In this document: positions 11,231 to 23,386 of the stretch, piece after piece
Layout of the letters: each line of letters begins with the position of its first letter
How positions within the stretch are numbered: position 1 is the first letter of the stretch
NCBI GenBank assembly: GCA_007644065.1
Contig: VJWN01000033.1
Span: 124,001 to 188,000 of the forward strand
Source of the DNA: Margaritispora aquatica
Lineage: Eukaryota; Ascomycota; Leotiomycetes; Helotiales; Discinellaceae
DNA: 64,000 nucleotides
Direction: 5' to 3'
Made by a program: the position numbers and the translations under genes
Notes under the pieces: model-generated
The model's input: only the letters and a program-made list of their open reading frames with translations
Database searches by the model: none
What the model was told of the DNA's origin: nothing

Positions 11231-13275
11231 ATGCCTGCTTTGACCGAGGGAGATTACGAGAATCTGCGCGCAGAAGCTGATGCTGATCCAGAGAGATTCC
11301 GCAACTGGGACCCAAATGAACGCTTCCGCAGAGAATATGCAGCTTTGCATCCAGACCAATACCCCGATATCACACAGCAAAATACAGTCCGCAACGAAAA
11401 TGAGATCGAACGCCTCCCCTCCGTCGCTTCAACCTCTTCCTCCTCTTCATCCGCCGTCCCATCAACACAATATGGCAGCATCAGATCACGCCCGGGTGCC
11501 AATCGCCCAAGATTAAGCAGCTCGTACACATATGATACGCACCTCCACCGTGAGGAGACGCATAGGATCAATGGGGAGTTGGAACGCCATCCCACGGCGT
11601 TGGAAAGAATCCATACGCACAGGACGCAGCATTTTGGGACTGTGGGATCGCATGCACCGAGCAGGAAGGACAGGAGCCAATGGCCAAATTTTGGGGGTGG
11701 AAAACCGTATCCGCCTTCGCTACCGAAGAGAGAGGAATATGTGGTTGAGTTTGATGGATATGAAGATCCGATGCATGCACAAAATTGGCCTATGAAGAAA
11801 AAGTTCGTTTTGCTGTTTGTAAGGATGTGTATTAAGAACTGACAAGTTACAGACTTTACATTAGTGCTGTGGTCGTCTGGTCATCGCTAACAGCGAGTTT
11901 CGGAAGCAGTGTTTTCTCTCCTGCAGCCGTGGGAATGGAGCGAGAATTCCACGTTGGTTCTGAAGTAGGTGCATTGGGGACATCTCTCTTCGTGCTTGGA
12001 TACGCATTTGGACCGATCGTATGGGCGCCGATGTCCGAACTTTACGGGCGAAGGATCCCCATCGTCATCTCTCAGTTTGGATTCGGTGTCTTCGCCATAG
12101 GTGTCGCAACAGCTGCGAATATCCAGACGGTGATGATCTCGAGATTCTTTAGCGGTATCTTTGGCTCTGCCCCGTTGACTATAGTCGCGGCCGTTTTTGC
12201 GGATATGTATAGCAACGAGATGCGTGGAATTGCAGTCGCTTTCTTCTCGGCTACTGTGTTCATGGGTCCCATGCTTGCACCGTTCATTGGAGGTTTTATC
12301 GAGATCTCGTATCTGGGCTGGAGGTGGACTGAATATATATCCTCCTTCATGGGATTTGCATCTTTCATCTTAACCCTCTTTTTCCTACCGGAAACATATG
12401 CACCTGTCATCTTGGTGGAGAAAGCTGCTGAGCTTCGCCGACTTACTCTCAATTGGGGAATCCACGCAAAACAAGAAGAGATTGAAGTGGATCTCAAAGA
12501 GCTTGTGGTGAAGAATGTGGGGCGACCACTCCGAATTCTGTTCACGGAACCAATCGTCCTTGTGGTTACCATCTACATGTCTTTCATCTATGGCCTTTTG
12601 TATGGGCTTCTTACAGCTTACGCACTGGTCTTCCAAGGAATTTACGGGTTCAACGCTGGAGTTGGCGGCCTACCATACTTTGGTCTCGTGATTGGAGAGC
12701 TGATCGCATTCGTGGTTATCGTCCTTATGAATCCGTCTTATGTCAAGAAGCTCAGAGCAAACAACAATGTGCCGGTTCCAGAATGGAGATTGCCAATTGT
12801 GATGGCTGGAGGCATCAGCTTCGCCATTGGTCTGTTTTGGTTCGGCTGGACTGGCTACACAGCTGAGATCCATTGGATCGTCCCAACCCTTGCAGGGCTC
12901 TGCATCGGCTTTGGCATCTTCTCTGTCTTCCTCCAATTGTTGAACTACATTATCGATGCTTATCTAATGTTTGCTGCTTCAGCAATCGCTGCTAATACAT
13001 TCATGCGTTCGCTTGTCGCTTCTGCGTTTCCACTATTCGTGAGGTATATGTATGATGGGATTGGAATCAACTACGGAAGCACACTGCTAGGTGGGATTGC
13101 CGCTGTGTTAGTCCCGTTGCCGTTTGTCTTTTACTTCATGGGGAGGAAGATTCGTGCAAAGAGCACTTTTGCTCCTGCGCCGGATATTGAGCAAGATAAA
13201 AAGCGAGATGCTGAGGCCAGTGGCGAGAGTGAGAGTACTGAGAAGAGGACGGAGGAAAGCCGGAATGGAGCTTGA
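11231..13275 (+). CDS. MFS transporter, DHA1 (drug:H+ antiporter) family
   Basis: Two exons give 664 residues. The N-terminal 180 or so residues are a hydrophilic cytosolic tail with a poly-Ser stretch. It is followed by [12 protein letters not shown], the usual lead-in to TM1 of Tpo1/Flu1-like fungal transporters. Twelve hydrophobic segments follow, with motif [12 protein letters not shown] after TM2 and a second half beginning near IRILFTEP-like [12 protein letters not shown]. The last 40 residues are charged ([14 protein letters not shown]). The likely intron is 11815-11864 (50 nt, donor GTTTGT, branch CTGAC, acceptor TTAG); this keeps the normal spacing between KKK and TM1. An alternative acceptor at 11852 would add four residues, and a better-looking GTAAGG donor at 11819 breaks the frame. 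The substrate is unknown; export of polyamines or drugs is typical of the family. Confidence 0.92.
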
Positions 13276-14702
13276 AGAGACAATGAGACAAATAAACAAA
13301 TTAATGATAGATGAATGAAATCTTATGAATTCACAGATTGCCCCGTTCTCGATGTGGTACCCAGGGGCTCTCGCTAAATACATATGCCGACGTTTAAGTG
13401 CTAATTAGCTAGCGAACAATTGTCATTGCGTCGAGAACCTAACTTTAACAGTGTTCTTTTGATCAGTATCATTTAGTCTGGAAACAGTCCAATCAGCAAC
13501 GAATACAGTCGTTGTTTATTGAAGCTATGCAAGGGAGATTGCAAGTATGCCTTTCAAGCTTAGCTTTTCGCACAACGAGAACGAGAGACACCTCTTGTTT
13601 CTAGGAATGGTTAGGTCCCTTTATACTTATGATTATTGGAACCGCGTTCATATAAAACAAAAGAGATGGCAGCTTACTTAGTTTTAGATTTTACTTTTTA
13701 GGTAGCAACCCCTAGCATCGGTACATTCTACTCGCCGTTCGCTTTCACAAGTCCGAAGTCTGAAGCGGCCTGATAGACGCGGGTCCAGATTTCAGATTTG
13801 TAAAAGAAAGCGAGTATCCAACCATCCACCGCAGCCAAGACTCAATCACTTCCCATGACCTCGAGGAAGGAACATTAATCCCCCATCAAGCCTACGATCT
13901 TCCGTTCCGTAGATGCACAACCCACTAGGTAGTGGGACATCATCCCATTAAATCATCACGTGTCACCACAACTCCCAATCCCATCGCGAACACATGACGG
14001 ACCGCTTAGCCGAGACGGCGCGGTCGCCCCTTTATCCAGCACATTCCTCACCTCACTTCGCCAATTTTCCGTGTTGTTTCCCCATATTCCCCTCCACGCC
14101 ACCAGGTCAGATCTTCCGCGACGAGCGTTGCGTCCGGAAATATATTCTTCACGTTCCATATTTGCCGACGCACTAGTCTCGCCTGATGCTCACCAAGGAG
14201 ACGGAGCCAGTGCCTCCGCGTCAACATCGAGAGCAAGCGAGATCGTCGTATATTATACCCCGCATGAGCGATGGGGATTTTCGGTTCAGGGCAACGTCCA
14301 TGAGTGGAAGGCTGGCCCTGGCGTGGCTGGGGACCTGGTGGCATGTGGAGGAGCCAAGACCTTGGGGAGGACGGAGGGGAGAAATTTTATAGAGAGTTTA
14401 GATGAATGGTCATCGTTTATGTGTGTAATTTTGCTTGCTCGTCTCGTGGGGCCGGTGAGAGCTGTGAGCTGTTAGCTGTTCCCGACCTATTTCGACTTGC
14501 TGCTTCGGGGGACGGAGTTGGTTTCCGGTGCATGTCGGATGATGAGGATGAGATTAATTCAGAATGACGAGGGAGAGATTGGTATAAGCTACCCATAACC
14601 GCATCTCCACGCTGGGAGTTTTCGCTCTTGTGCTTTCTCTTGTTCAAGCAAGTCTTCAACCTACAATCTTCAACTCCACGGTAGAAGATATCCACAGCCA
14701 AG
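13276..14702. other. Intergenic region
   Basis: About 1.4 kb between the MFS gene and the mannanase gene. Overlapping frames near 13.96-14.48 kb on both strands lack coding features. The 100 or so bases before 14703 (CT- and CAA-rich) look like the mannanase 5' leader. No repeat or RNA gene seen. Confidence 0.55.
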
Positions 14703-16017
14703 ATGAAGTTCCTCGCTTCAGCAGCAGTGCTCGCAACACTTGCTCTCGCCTCGCCCACTCCCGAGAAATACGGTAGCAAAGGCTGCTCCAAGGGCGTTCC
14801 TTACACCGAAGGCACGAAGTTCATGCTCGATGGCAAGCCCTTCCTCTTCTCAGGAAGTAACGCCTACTGGTTCCCGTTCATCAACGTTCGTCTCTCCCCC
14901 AATTCCAGTTCCAAAAATAAACCCTAACACTACACAGAGCCCACCAGATGTCCTGAAAGCCATGACAGCCGCCAAAGCTGCCGGTCTCAAAGTCTTCCGC
15001 ACCTGGGCCTTCAACGAGAAAAACACCACCTACGTCCCAGGCGGCCTGCCCATGTACGGCGGCGAAGGAGCGGGCGCCTCAGCAGTCTACTTCCAGGAGT
15101 GGGCGAACGGCAAAGCGACCATCAACTACGGGCCCACGGGTCTCCAAGCCATGGACAAAGTGGTCGCGTTGGCCGAGAAAACAGGCATCAAGCTCATCAT
15201 GGCGCTGACGAACAACTGGGCCGACTACGGCGGCATGGACGTGTACACCGTGAACCTGGGGGGCAAGTACCACGATGATTTCTACCACGTGCCCAAGATC
15301 GTCAAGGCGTTCAAGGCGTACGTCAAGGTCGTGGTGGAGCGGTACAAGGACAGTCCCGCGATTTTCGCGTGGGAGCTGGGAAATGAGCCCAGATGCGGCG
15401 CCGATGGAACGAGGAACTTGCCCAGGAGCGTCGGCACGAACTGCTCGTCTGAGGTCATGGGCAAGTGGATCAAGGAGATGGGCGGCTTCATCAAGGGCAT
15501 CGATAAGGAGCACATGGTGACGTGGGGTGGAGAGGGCGAGTTCCACGAGGTGGGCAATCCCGATTGGGCGTATGCTGGTTCCGACGGAGGAGATTTCCTG
15601 GCCGAGCTGGCGATGGACGAGATGGATTTCGGCACCTTCCATTTGTATCCCGATTGGTGGTCAAAGACTGTCGCGTGGTCTACACAGTGGGTTATCGATC
15701 ACGGAAAGGCGCAGAAGAAGCTCAACAAGCCTGTTTTGTTCGAGGAGTACGGATGGTTGCTCCCTGAGGATCGTTTGGCGTGGTTAGGAAAGACAGCGGC
15801 GGTCAATGAGACGAGGATCAGTGTGTTGAGCGCGTGGCAGAAGGCCAGCTTGGACTACAAGATGAGTGATATGTACTGGCAGTTTGGGATGTGTGGGTTG
15901 AGCTTTGGCTGCAGTACTGATGATGGATTTACCATCTTCTTGGACAACAAGAACGAGAGCACGCCGCTCATTTATGAGCATGCGAAGGAGGTTGCGAAGG
16001 TCAATGCTAAGCTTTAG
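14703..16017 (+). CDS. Secreted endo-beta-1,4-mannanase (GH5_7)
   Basis: Exons 14703-14885 and 14938-16017 join across a 52-nt intron (GTTCGT..ACACAG) and give 420 residues. Residues 1-17 or so are a signal peptide ([17 protein letters not shown]). The (beta/alpha)8 barrel shows the GH5 sites in order: GSNAYWFPF near the N-terminus, [18 protein letters not shown] with acid/base Glu211, HLYPDWW, and VLFEEYGW with the nucleophile at Glu330/331. The enzyme cleaves internal beta-1,4-mannosyl bonds of mannan and galactomannan outside the cell. There is no CBM1 or linker, so this is a single-domain form. The start is fixed by the signal peptide; the alternative ATG at 14740 is in another frame. Confidence 0.96.
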
Positions 16018-16526
16018 AGTTAGCATTTGCTCTGGACTATGTGAGAGGGATTGGAATAGTAATGAAAAGATTTTCAGAACAAGTGGGACGCTTTCGATGT
16101 GTGTAACAGGAAGCGGAATTTGAGTCCACAGCGATATTTCAACAGGACTCTTAATTAACCACACAATGAACTTCCACCACACGAAAAAAAAGCAGCCGAG
16201 AATTTCATATTGGCACAGAAAGACAACAGAGACAAGTACATAATTATTCGGGCTATGATGGTACAAAATTACAAGGTCCTGGTAGACACAAAGAAGAAAC
16301 AGCGTCAGCGGGACCAACCCAAATCTATGATACACGCCTCCCAAATCCATGCATATGCTACTGTTTGTCCGCTATGGACATACCCATTTGATCTCACTGA
16401 CATCTAACATTTCCTTCCCATAAAGAAATACAATGTAACCTTAAAACATCCAAAAACAGAAAACACATCCTATTAAATAGTAAAGCCACCAGTGACTGCC
16501 GAATGAAGAGAAAAAACGAATATGGA
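16018..16526. other. Intergenic region between convergent genes
   Basis: Shared 3' flank of the mannanase gene (+) and the Sec16 gene (-). It is AT-rich with short frames only; I see nothing else in it. Confidence 0.6.
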
Positions 16527-19500
16527 TCATGCCGCAGGCTTGTCCATAACGTCGATATACCTATTGCCCTTCTTCTTCTTCGCCGCCTTCGCCAAAGCTC
16601 CACTTCCTTTCCTGGGCATAGGCGGACCAAGCAAGTCTTCGATACTGCTGGCATTACTCATGGTGCTCATAGCTGTGCCTGGTCTACTTGGTGGACCTTG
16701 GAGCGAACCATTGCTTGGTGTGCGCATCATTCCTGGAGGGGCAAGCCCGCCGTTGCGTTGCAGCGGTGGATGCCCATTTGATGGGGGAGAAGATGATTCT
16801 GACACAGCACGTTGTTGTGGAGGTCCATCTGCGGGCAAAGGTGTCCGTGGCTGGGATGTTGGCCCAGCGGATGCTGTCCGAGGAGGACCCATAGCACGCG
16901 GTGGAGGTGGAGTGGCAGATTTTGCTTGCACTTGCTCAGCACCTGCTTTCTTATCGACCCAACGCTTAAGCTCTGGATCGTATACGAAAGACGATTCCTC
17001 GCCTAACTTAGCACGAATGGCCTTGTTTGGTTGTGGCTGCGAAGATATATCTGCGTCCTTTTTAGCACCACCACCAAACCATCCACCCAAGCCCCAGCCT
17101 TTCTTCACAGGGGCTTCTTTAGCTTTTTGTGCTACTAAAATTAGCTTCATACGAATCAAAAAGGGTGAAGAAGCATACCATCAGCTTCAGCAGCCTTTCT
17201 AAAGGCTTCGTCTGCCTCACGATCTTTCTCCGCCTTGGTCTTTTCACCAGGGGCCGAAGGATTTCTCAGAGCTGGAATGTCATCGTCGTCATCATCCATA
17301 AAAGATTTCTTCTTGGGTCGAGTTTCGATTGGTGAGTCAGGCTCATCCCCCATAGACGCCGGTTCGTAGGATGGAGGCTCATAACCACTACTTGGTGGCT
17401 CATAGCCTCCAGAAGAAGGTGGTTCATAACCATTAGAAGAAGACTGGTCGTAGTTATTCGATGTGAATGGTTGGTAACCACCAGAAGCAGGACCAAATGT
17501 ATTTGAGCGAGATTCGTAGCTAGATGGTTGTGACTGATTGAAGGAAGAATCCGGTGCATATGCGTTAAGCTGTTGATTGCCATCAAAACCGGCTATCGGC
17601 TGAGGAGAGGAAAATATGTTTGTCGAAGGTAACTCGGTGACCGGAGTCTGTGGATTGAAGGCTGGAGAGTCGTATGGGTTGCCCTGAGGTGCGTAGCTCG
17701 AGCTTGTTTGAGGTGTGTAGGAGCTTGGAGCATTCAAGGGGAGTGCATCTGGTCTGTAATCGGACATTTGTCTCTGGGGATCGTATCTTCGGAATTCGCC
17801 TGATGATCTCTCCTCCAAAGAGCTGCGTGGTTGCGATCCATATGACATGGGTTCTTGTGTCATGCCAGCCCCAGGAGCGTAGCGAGAGCTTGCTTTGGTG
17901 ATAGGCATTGCAGAAGGTCCATTCATACCAAATATTTCCGAGTTAGAAGGGGATCGACTGATGGTGGGCGTGCCGCCGGAGATCCTAGCAAAAGGCCCGA
18001 TATCTCCTCCATTAGCGCCAGCTCCATCCGAGCTCTCATCACCTTCTCCAGATACAAATTTGTTGAAGGTCGCCCAAACGGTTCCTTTGGCCTTGTCGAT
18101 GCTTGGCTTAGAGATCCACGATCCGGTGTCGTCTTTAGGAGATCGCCTCAAGCGTCTGCCCAAGTCCTCAACCTCAGCCAATAGAAGGCTATGATGGTAT
18201 GGAGACCTCCTCGTCTGTGAAGTCATTGATGACTCAATTGCATCACAGTACTGCAGTGCTTTGTCTCTGTATCCATACTCAGCCAGTACCTTCGCATGTT
18301 GCAGCTTATAAATCGACAAGTGAGGACTTGATACAACGACTGCAGATGATGGAGCAGCAAGTGCCATTCCATACTCAAAAACTTCGCTCAGTAAGATGGG
18401 TTCCAACTCTCTGTCAAAATCATGTGGCTGCCGTAAATGATCCGAACCAACAAGAACAATGCTTGCTTGAGGGTCATCAACACCACCAAAAATTGATAGG
18501 CTTCTTGCAAATAAGAAGCAGATGTGAGCTGCTTCTGCTCTTCCATAGCCCGACAACAACTTTCCGAGCGCATTCAAAGCCTGTATATCATCAGTGGATC
18601 GATTGCTCAACACAAGCCCAAGTGTTTCTCTCCATCGGTCCAAGCCATCGAGTGCACCTTTCGATGGTCCACTGGTGGTTGTTGTGCTAACCATCTGGAA
18701 ACCAGCACGAGCCGATGGTGGTACGAGCTCATCAACACTCTCTTCGAAATTCCCAGCAAATACTTCGTACAACGCTGCAAGTGATTCGGTATTGTCCCCA
18801 ATATTCTTCACTTCCTTCTGCACAAATTCTTGCGCAACACGCTTGTACAAGTCCTTTGAAACAGTGTTGGAGATGATCATGGCGTGTGCCCAGAGTCTCT
18901 TGTCCACGGCTTCCCATACTGCTTTCTCACGCTCGCCTCGCAGGAGATGTTTTCGCAGCAAATCTACGGCTGATGGATCAACTGGCTCAGCTCTAGGGAT
19001 AGCTGTGGAGGACTGGGAGATGCCCGACAAATCTGCCCCCGTAGCATATAATGGAGTAGCCGACAACGTGTCGTCGAGGCCAGGAGACAAGATTGATCGG
19101 ACGGCCTTTTCAACCACGGGACTACCTTCAAGAGTCCCATCATTCTCAATGAAGACACCAAGAATTTTCCACAATAATATCCTTTCCTCGGTTCTTTTGT
19201 CTTCGTGGGAAAGCATGCCAGCAGTCCTCAAATACATTGCGTCTTGCTCCATTATCTGGGTACCAGAAGCAAGCCATGTGAGTACATCCTTCTTCTTAGA
19301 TTTGCCCTTGAGAGGACCTGGGAAGCTAGACAAGCGTGATTGAAGAGGATCCACATCTTTGATGTTTCGGACTTTTACCTCGCCCGGACTGCGAACGACC
19401 ATTGGCAGCGTTTGGTTCATTGCATAACGAGGAACATCTTTGGGAAAAGAAGTGATGATTGTGCCGCCAAGACCCCATGCAAATATTGGTGCACCTCTCC

Positions 19501-22351
19501 ATCTTTGCAATGTATCCAGTTCTCTTCCATCTGTAGGCGCGATATAGTTGAGGCCTTGGGAGAATCCTCTTGGTCGAGTAGTTGTGGACACTGTAGGATA
19601 ACCGGCAGCTACTCGAGGGGATGCAGGCAGCTCAACAGATGCCGGACGTTGGTATGGGACAGCTGTACTTATTTCCGACCGAGGAACTCCAAAATGAGAC
19701 CCAGGGGATTGGGTCTGAGATCGTTTCGGAGGTGCAACCACTGGTGGTTGGCCGTACGAAGCTTGCTGAGGAGCATAGTTTGTAGTCGTCTTTTTTGGTG
19801 GGGAATTTACTAGCCTTGAAGCGAGGTTCTGAGGTGGTGGTGGTGTTTGAGAAGATCGCATAGCACGTGGAGGTGACATTGGTTGATTATAACGATTCTG
19901 GAGCTCGCCATAGCTTTTAGCGGGTGGAGATAGTTGGACGTTCTCATCAACTTCCTGCGTTGGAGGAAGATGCTGAAATCTCAAACCTGATTCATGACCG
20001 GAAGAGCTGCTTCGGCGATCAACAGTCCCGAACTCCGAGTTCAGATTTTGTGACCTAGGTTCTGGATGTCTTTCAAAATGAGCAAGAGGGCTTGAAGTCC
20101 GTGGTTGATGCGGAAGAGGTGGAGTGGGCTGAGAGGACAGCTGTGGGGGAATAGAGTAATTTGCTGTCTGTTGTCGTGGCGCAGTGGGAGCAGGAGAGTA
20201 TCGGGATTGCGTTACTTGAGGAGGCACCATTTGTGGAGAAGGTTGAGGTGGTGCTGGAGAATAACGTGATGCGACTGGGGGCACTGAAGCTTTTCCAGTG
20301 GGGAGCGAAGCATAGGGACTAACTCTCTCGGGGGCAACGAGACCAGCGTGCTGAGGCGGTGGTTGAATTGGCAAATTGTGCTGGGCTTGTGGTGGTGCAG
20401 AGGCCATGGGTGGAGGGGGAACATTGTGAGGCGCACCATAAGGGCTCAGAGCTGGCGACGCAAGTCCACTTGAATGCCTCGGGGCAAGTCTAGGTTTGGC
20501 AGACATAGGCAAGTCCTCAAAGAAGCCGCTTTGAGACTTCCTGACGGTCTTGATGACAGGCGACTGTCCTGGAATGGTCGGTGTTTGCGGCGGGCCTTGG
20601 GTAAATGGAGATGTTTGAGTTGCTGACGGCGGTGGTTGAGCATACATGCTGCTACTTCTTGGAGGGGCAATGTTCGCTGGAGCTGCGTTCGCTCGATTCA
20701 TCTGTTGCATACTTGGCCGCTTTCGAGGCTTGACAATATCCATTGGCAGGTCGTAGGGTGAGGAATAACCTCCTCTGGACTTGTCGGCAAAGCTTTGAGC
20801 TTTTGGTAGCTCAGGCCTCTGAGGTTGAGGTGCCTGGAAGCTCGATACCGCTGCTGTGTATGGAGACGTGACTGTAGGACTAGCAGCTGTCCTCGACAAA
20901 TCAGTCAAGAAAGGAGCTGCAGGCGCATATGCACTGCTGTTCCCTGGAGCAACAAGGCCGAGTCCAGCTGGAGTGTATCGACCAGCACTTCCACTGCTTC
21001 CAGGACGCTGCTCAAACCCAGTCGAACCTCTATTTTGGCTAGGAGCAAATTGAGGTTCATCAGTATCCTCCAGGAAGCCTTCATCGTCACTTGAAAAGAG
21101 GGCTGAAGGATCCATACCAGAAGGTTCCGTTGGTTCATCGTCATCTGGCAGCAATTCATCGTCGTCATCATCTAAGAATTCATCGTCCAATGCAGCGGCC
21201 CATTTGGCAGCTAAATCAGTTTCTGAAGGAATTGTCGGTACATCGTTTTGACCACTGGTTTCTGTGCTATGTGCCGCCTCTTCTTCTTCCTCTTCCATTA
21301 TATCATCATGGGTTTGTTGGTGCTGGAAGTCCAAGGAATCTATGACCTGCATTGTTGATTTCCTTCCAAGCTGTTGCACGGGCACATCTTCCTTATCAGT
21401 CTTGCTAGCATGTGCAAAAAAGTCATCCTCATCATGAGCATCACCAACTTCGAAGCCATTGAGCGCTGATTGAGACCTTGCCTTCTCCTCGTTATCATCC
21501 ACAGACTGAAATAATGGCAGCCCTTCTTCGTATCGAGCCTCCGACTCCTCATCGCCTGGAGCACGAACTTCACCACCAAGAGTCCCAGAGAAATTTGATG
21601 ATGTAGCATGTCCTTCGTTTCCAAAATTGAGGAGAAAGTCATCCGTTTCCTCGCTTCCCTCGTGTTTAGAGAAGAACTCGACTGCCGAATCCCCAGTGCC
21701 ACTCCCAAACAGGTTACCAGATTCCACCTCAACCTCCTTCATTATTTCTTCAGCTTGACTGTGTGGAAGCTCAACCTGGTTCGCCATTCCATGAGCATGT
21801 GCTGGAGGTACAGCAGGGAAGGAATTGGTTCGATCCGATTTGGCCATAAACTCAAAGGGATCTGCATCTGATCGATGGAGATTCCACTCTTGATCTACCT
21901 CATCCTCCTCGCCCCAATTAACATCCTCCGAAACCGTCCGGGCGAAGGACATTGTGCTGAGATGTTTGCTCGCTGATGATGGGCCATTCGATGGAAAGTC
22001 TTCCTTTTCTTCGTCCTTGACTTCAGGCTGAGTATCCTCATTGTGCCATGGTGTGTCGGCCATTTCCACCCCTCCCGGACTGGCTAAGGAGGTTGAAAGG
22101 GCATGGCGCAAATTTGTGGTCTCTGCGTGGCCTTCATCGTCTGGTATTGAGTCTTCTACCGAGTCTGAATCTGATGAAACATCATTCCCAGAAGAAATCG
22201 TATCGCGAACCGTATCGGGATGGCTGTAAGTTGTCGAATCTGTGTGTATCCTCAACTCCTTGGTATCCTGAGGATTTGTCGCATCGATATCAGTAGTCGA
22301 ATTTGGCATAAAAGCTGGGTTCCAGGAAGCACTCGCAGTCCGGGTCGCCAT
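16527..22351 (-). CDS. sec16: COPII coat assembly protein Sec16
   Basis: Exon 1 (22351-17179) and exon 2 (17134-16527) join across a 44-nt intron (GTATGC..TTTTAG) and give 1,926 residues. Sec16 is the peripheral ER scaffold that organises ER exit sites and binds COPII subunits. The start is set at MATRTASASWNPAFMPNSTT, where the fungal SWNPA motif begins; the frame is open upstream to 22531 but that part has no family character. After a long disordered acidic and Pro/Gln/Ser-rich region, the conserved central domain and ACE1 region lie at about residues 940-1400 (RWRGAPIFAWGLGG, ERILLWKILGVFIENDG, LLRGEREKAVWEAVD, LWAHAMIISNTVSKDLYKRV). The C-terminus across the intron has KKGWGLGGWFGG and SFVYDPELKRWVDKKAG, as in other fungal Sec16 proteins. 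Confidence 0.96.
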
Positions 22352-23386
22352 CATAATAACGATTGTGTATGTTGATGGAAGAAAATAAACTGAATACTGT
22401 TCAGGAAGTAAGGTCAGCAGCGATTCCGTGACTGCATTCCCCGTCCACGTATCAACTCTTCTTGCTAGGGCGTTGGAAGTACAATGATACCTACATATAC
22501 ACAATGATCTGCCGGACCAAAACCAAATCAAATGAAGTTAGTTGTCGAGATACCTGAACATAAACACACTGGCCATCTGCAACGGGATAATGGGAGAGCT
22601 GGGTTCCGCGATGGAATAATGACACTTCATAGAAATCAAAAGGTAGTACAAAGGGGACGGGACGAGACAAGGCAAGACGGAGCCAAGGTCAGGCAAGGCA
22701 AAGGCCAGCTCGCGAATTTACTTTCTCTATGGGAGACTGCAATGACCATTCGGCCGCATACCACATTTCATGATCATGATACATACAAACGTTTGTGAAT
22801 ATCTGTAACACCGAGATATGACGTCTTTGGGGGGTGTAAAAGAATGAAAAATTCATTGATGATTTAAAATCTGTGATGTAACATTATAAACACTGTTGAA
22901 AAACATATACATAAGGTAGATAGATATCTTCACTCAAGTCTTATTATGCTCGTGTGCGTGTTCATCTTCTATTCGAAAAAAGGAGGCCGTATCTCGTATA
23001 TAGTATCTCGCACTCCCGTCATTCTCATTCGTATCCGTGCATGCCAGAGAGTAAGATCGATACCTCCTTACATAAGATAAGGTATGTTAGTTAGCACAGC
23101 CACAGCTACTACGGTTGCCCATTTAAAATCGGCTGGACATTGCAAGTTGTTCCGTCATCCGCTTTTCAAAAACACTCCCAAAGAGGCAAGAACCGCGTGT
23201 CCAAAAGCACTAAAGGTGTGGCTGAAGTGAGACTTGGAGAACTGGACTTGGGAAAGGCAAAGGCACAAGGCTACCATCTTTCCCCCATCCGACCTACTAG
23301 TATCATACACTTCCCTAGTTCGCTCACGTAGGAAAGACAACACTCAGATATCGATACACGCAGAAATCGGTTCGCATCAATGAGGC
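22352..23386. other. Divergent promoter region of sec16 and the Neo1-type ATPase
   Basis: About 1 kb separating two divergently transcribed early-secretory-pathway genes. It carries GGGACGGGACGAGACAAGGCAAG-like purine-rich sequence near 22650-22700 and AT-rich stretches near 22.85-23.0 kb. No gene or clear repeat recognised. Confidence 0.55.

Noticed and set aside
13960..14475. 171-aa open frame (+) upstream of the mannanase gene
   Set aside because: Frames are open on both strands; no domain or codon pattern like the neighbours.
17895..19343. Several open frames on the + strand (for example 18594-19343)
   Set aside because: They lie antisense within the Sec16 gene, whose own frame is continuous and conserved.
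22352..22531. In-frame N-terminal extension of Sec16 of 60 residues
   Set aside because: The extension has no Sec16 character and the family start motif follows the ATG at 22351.
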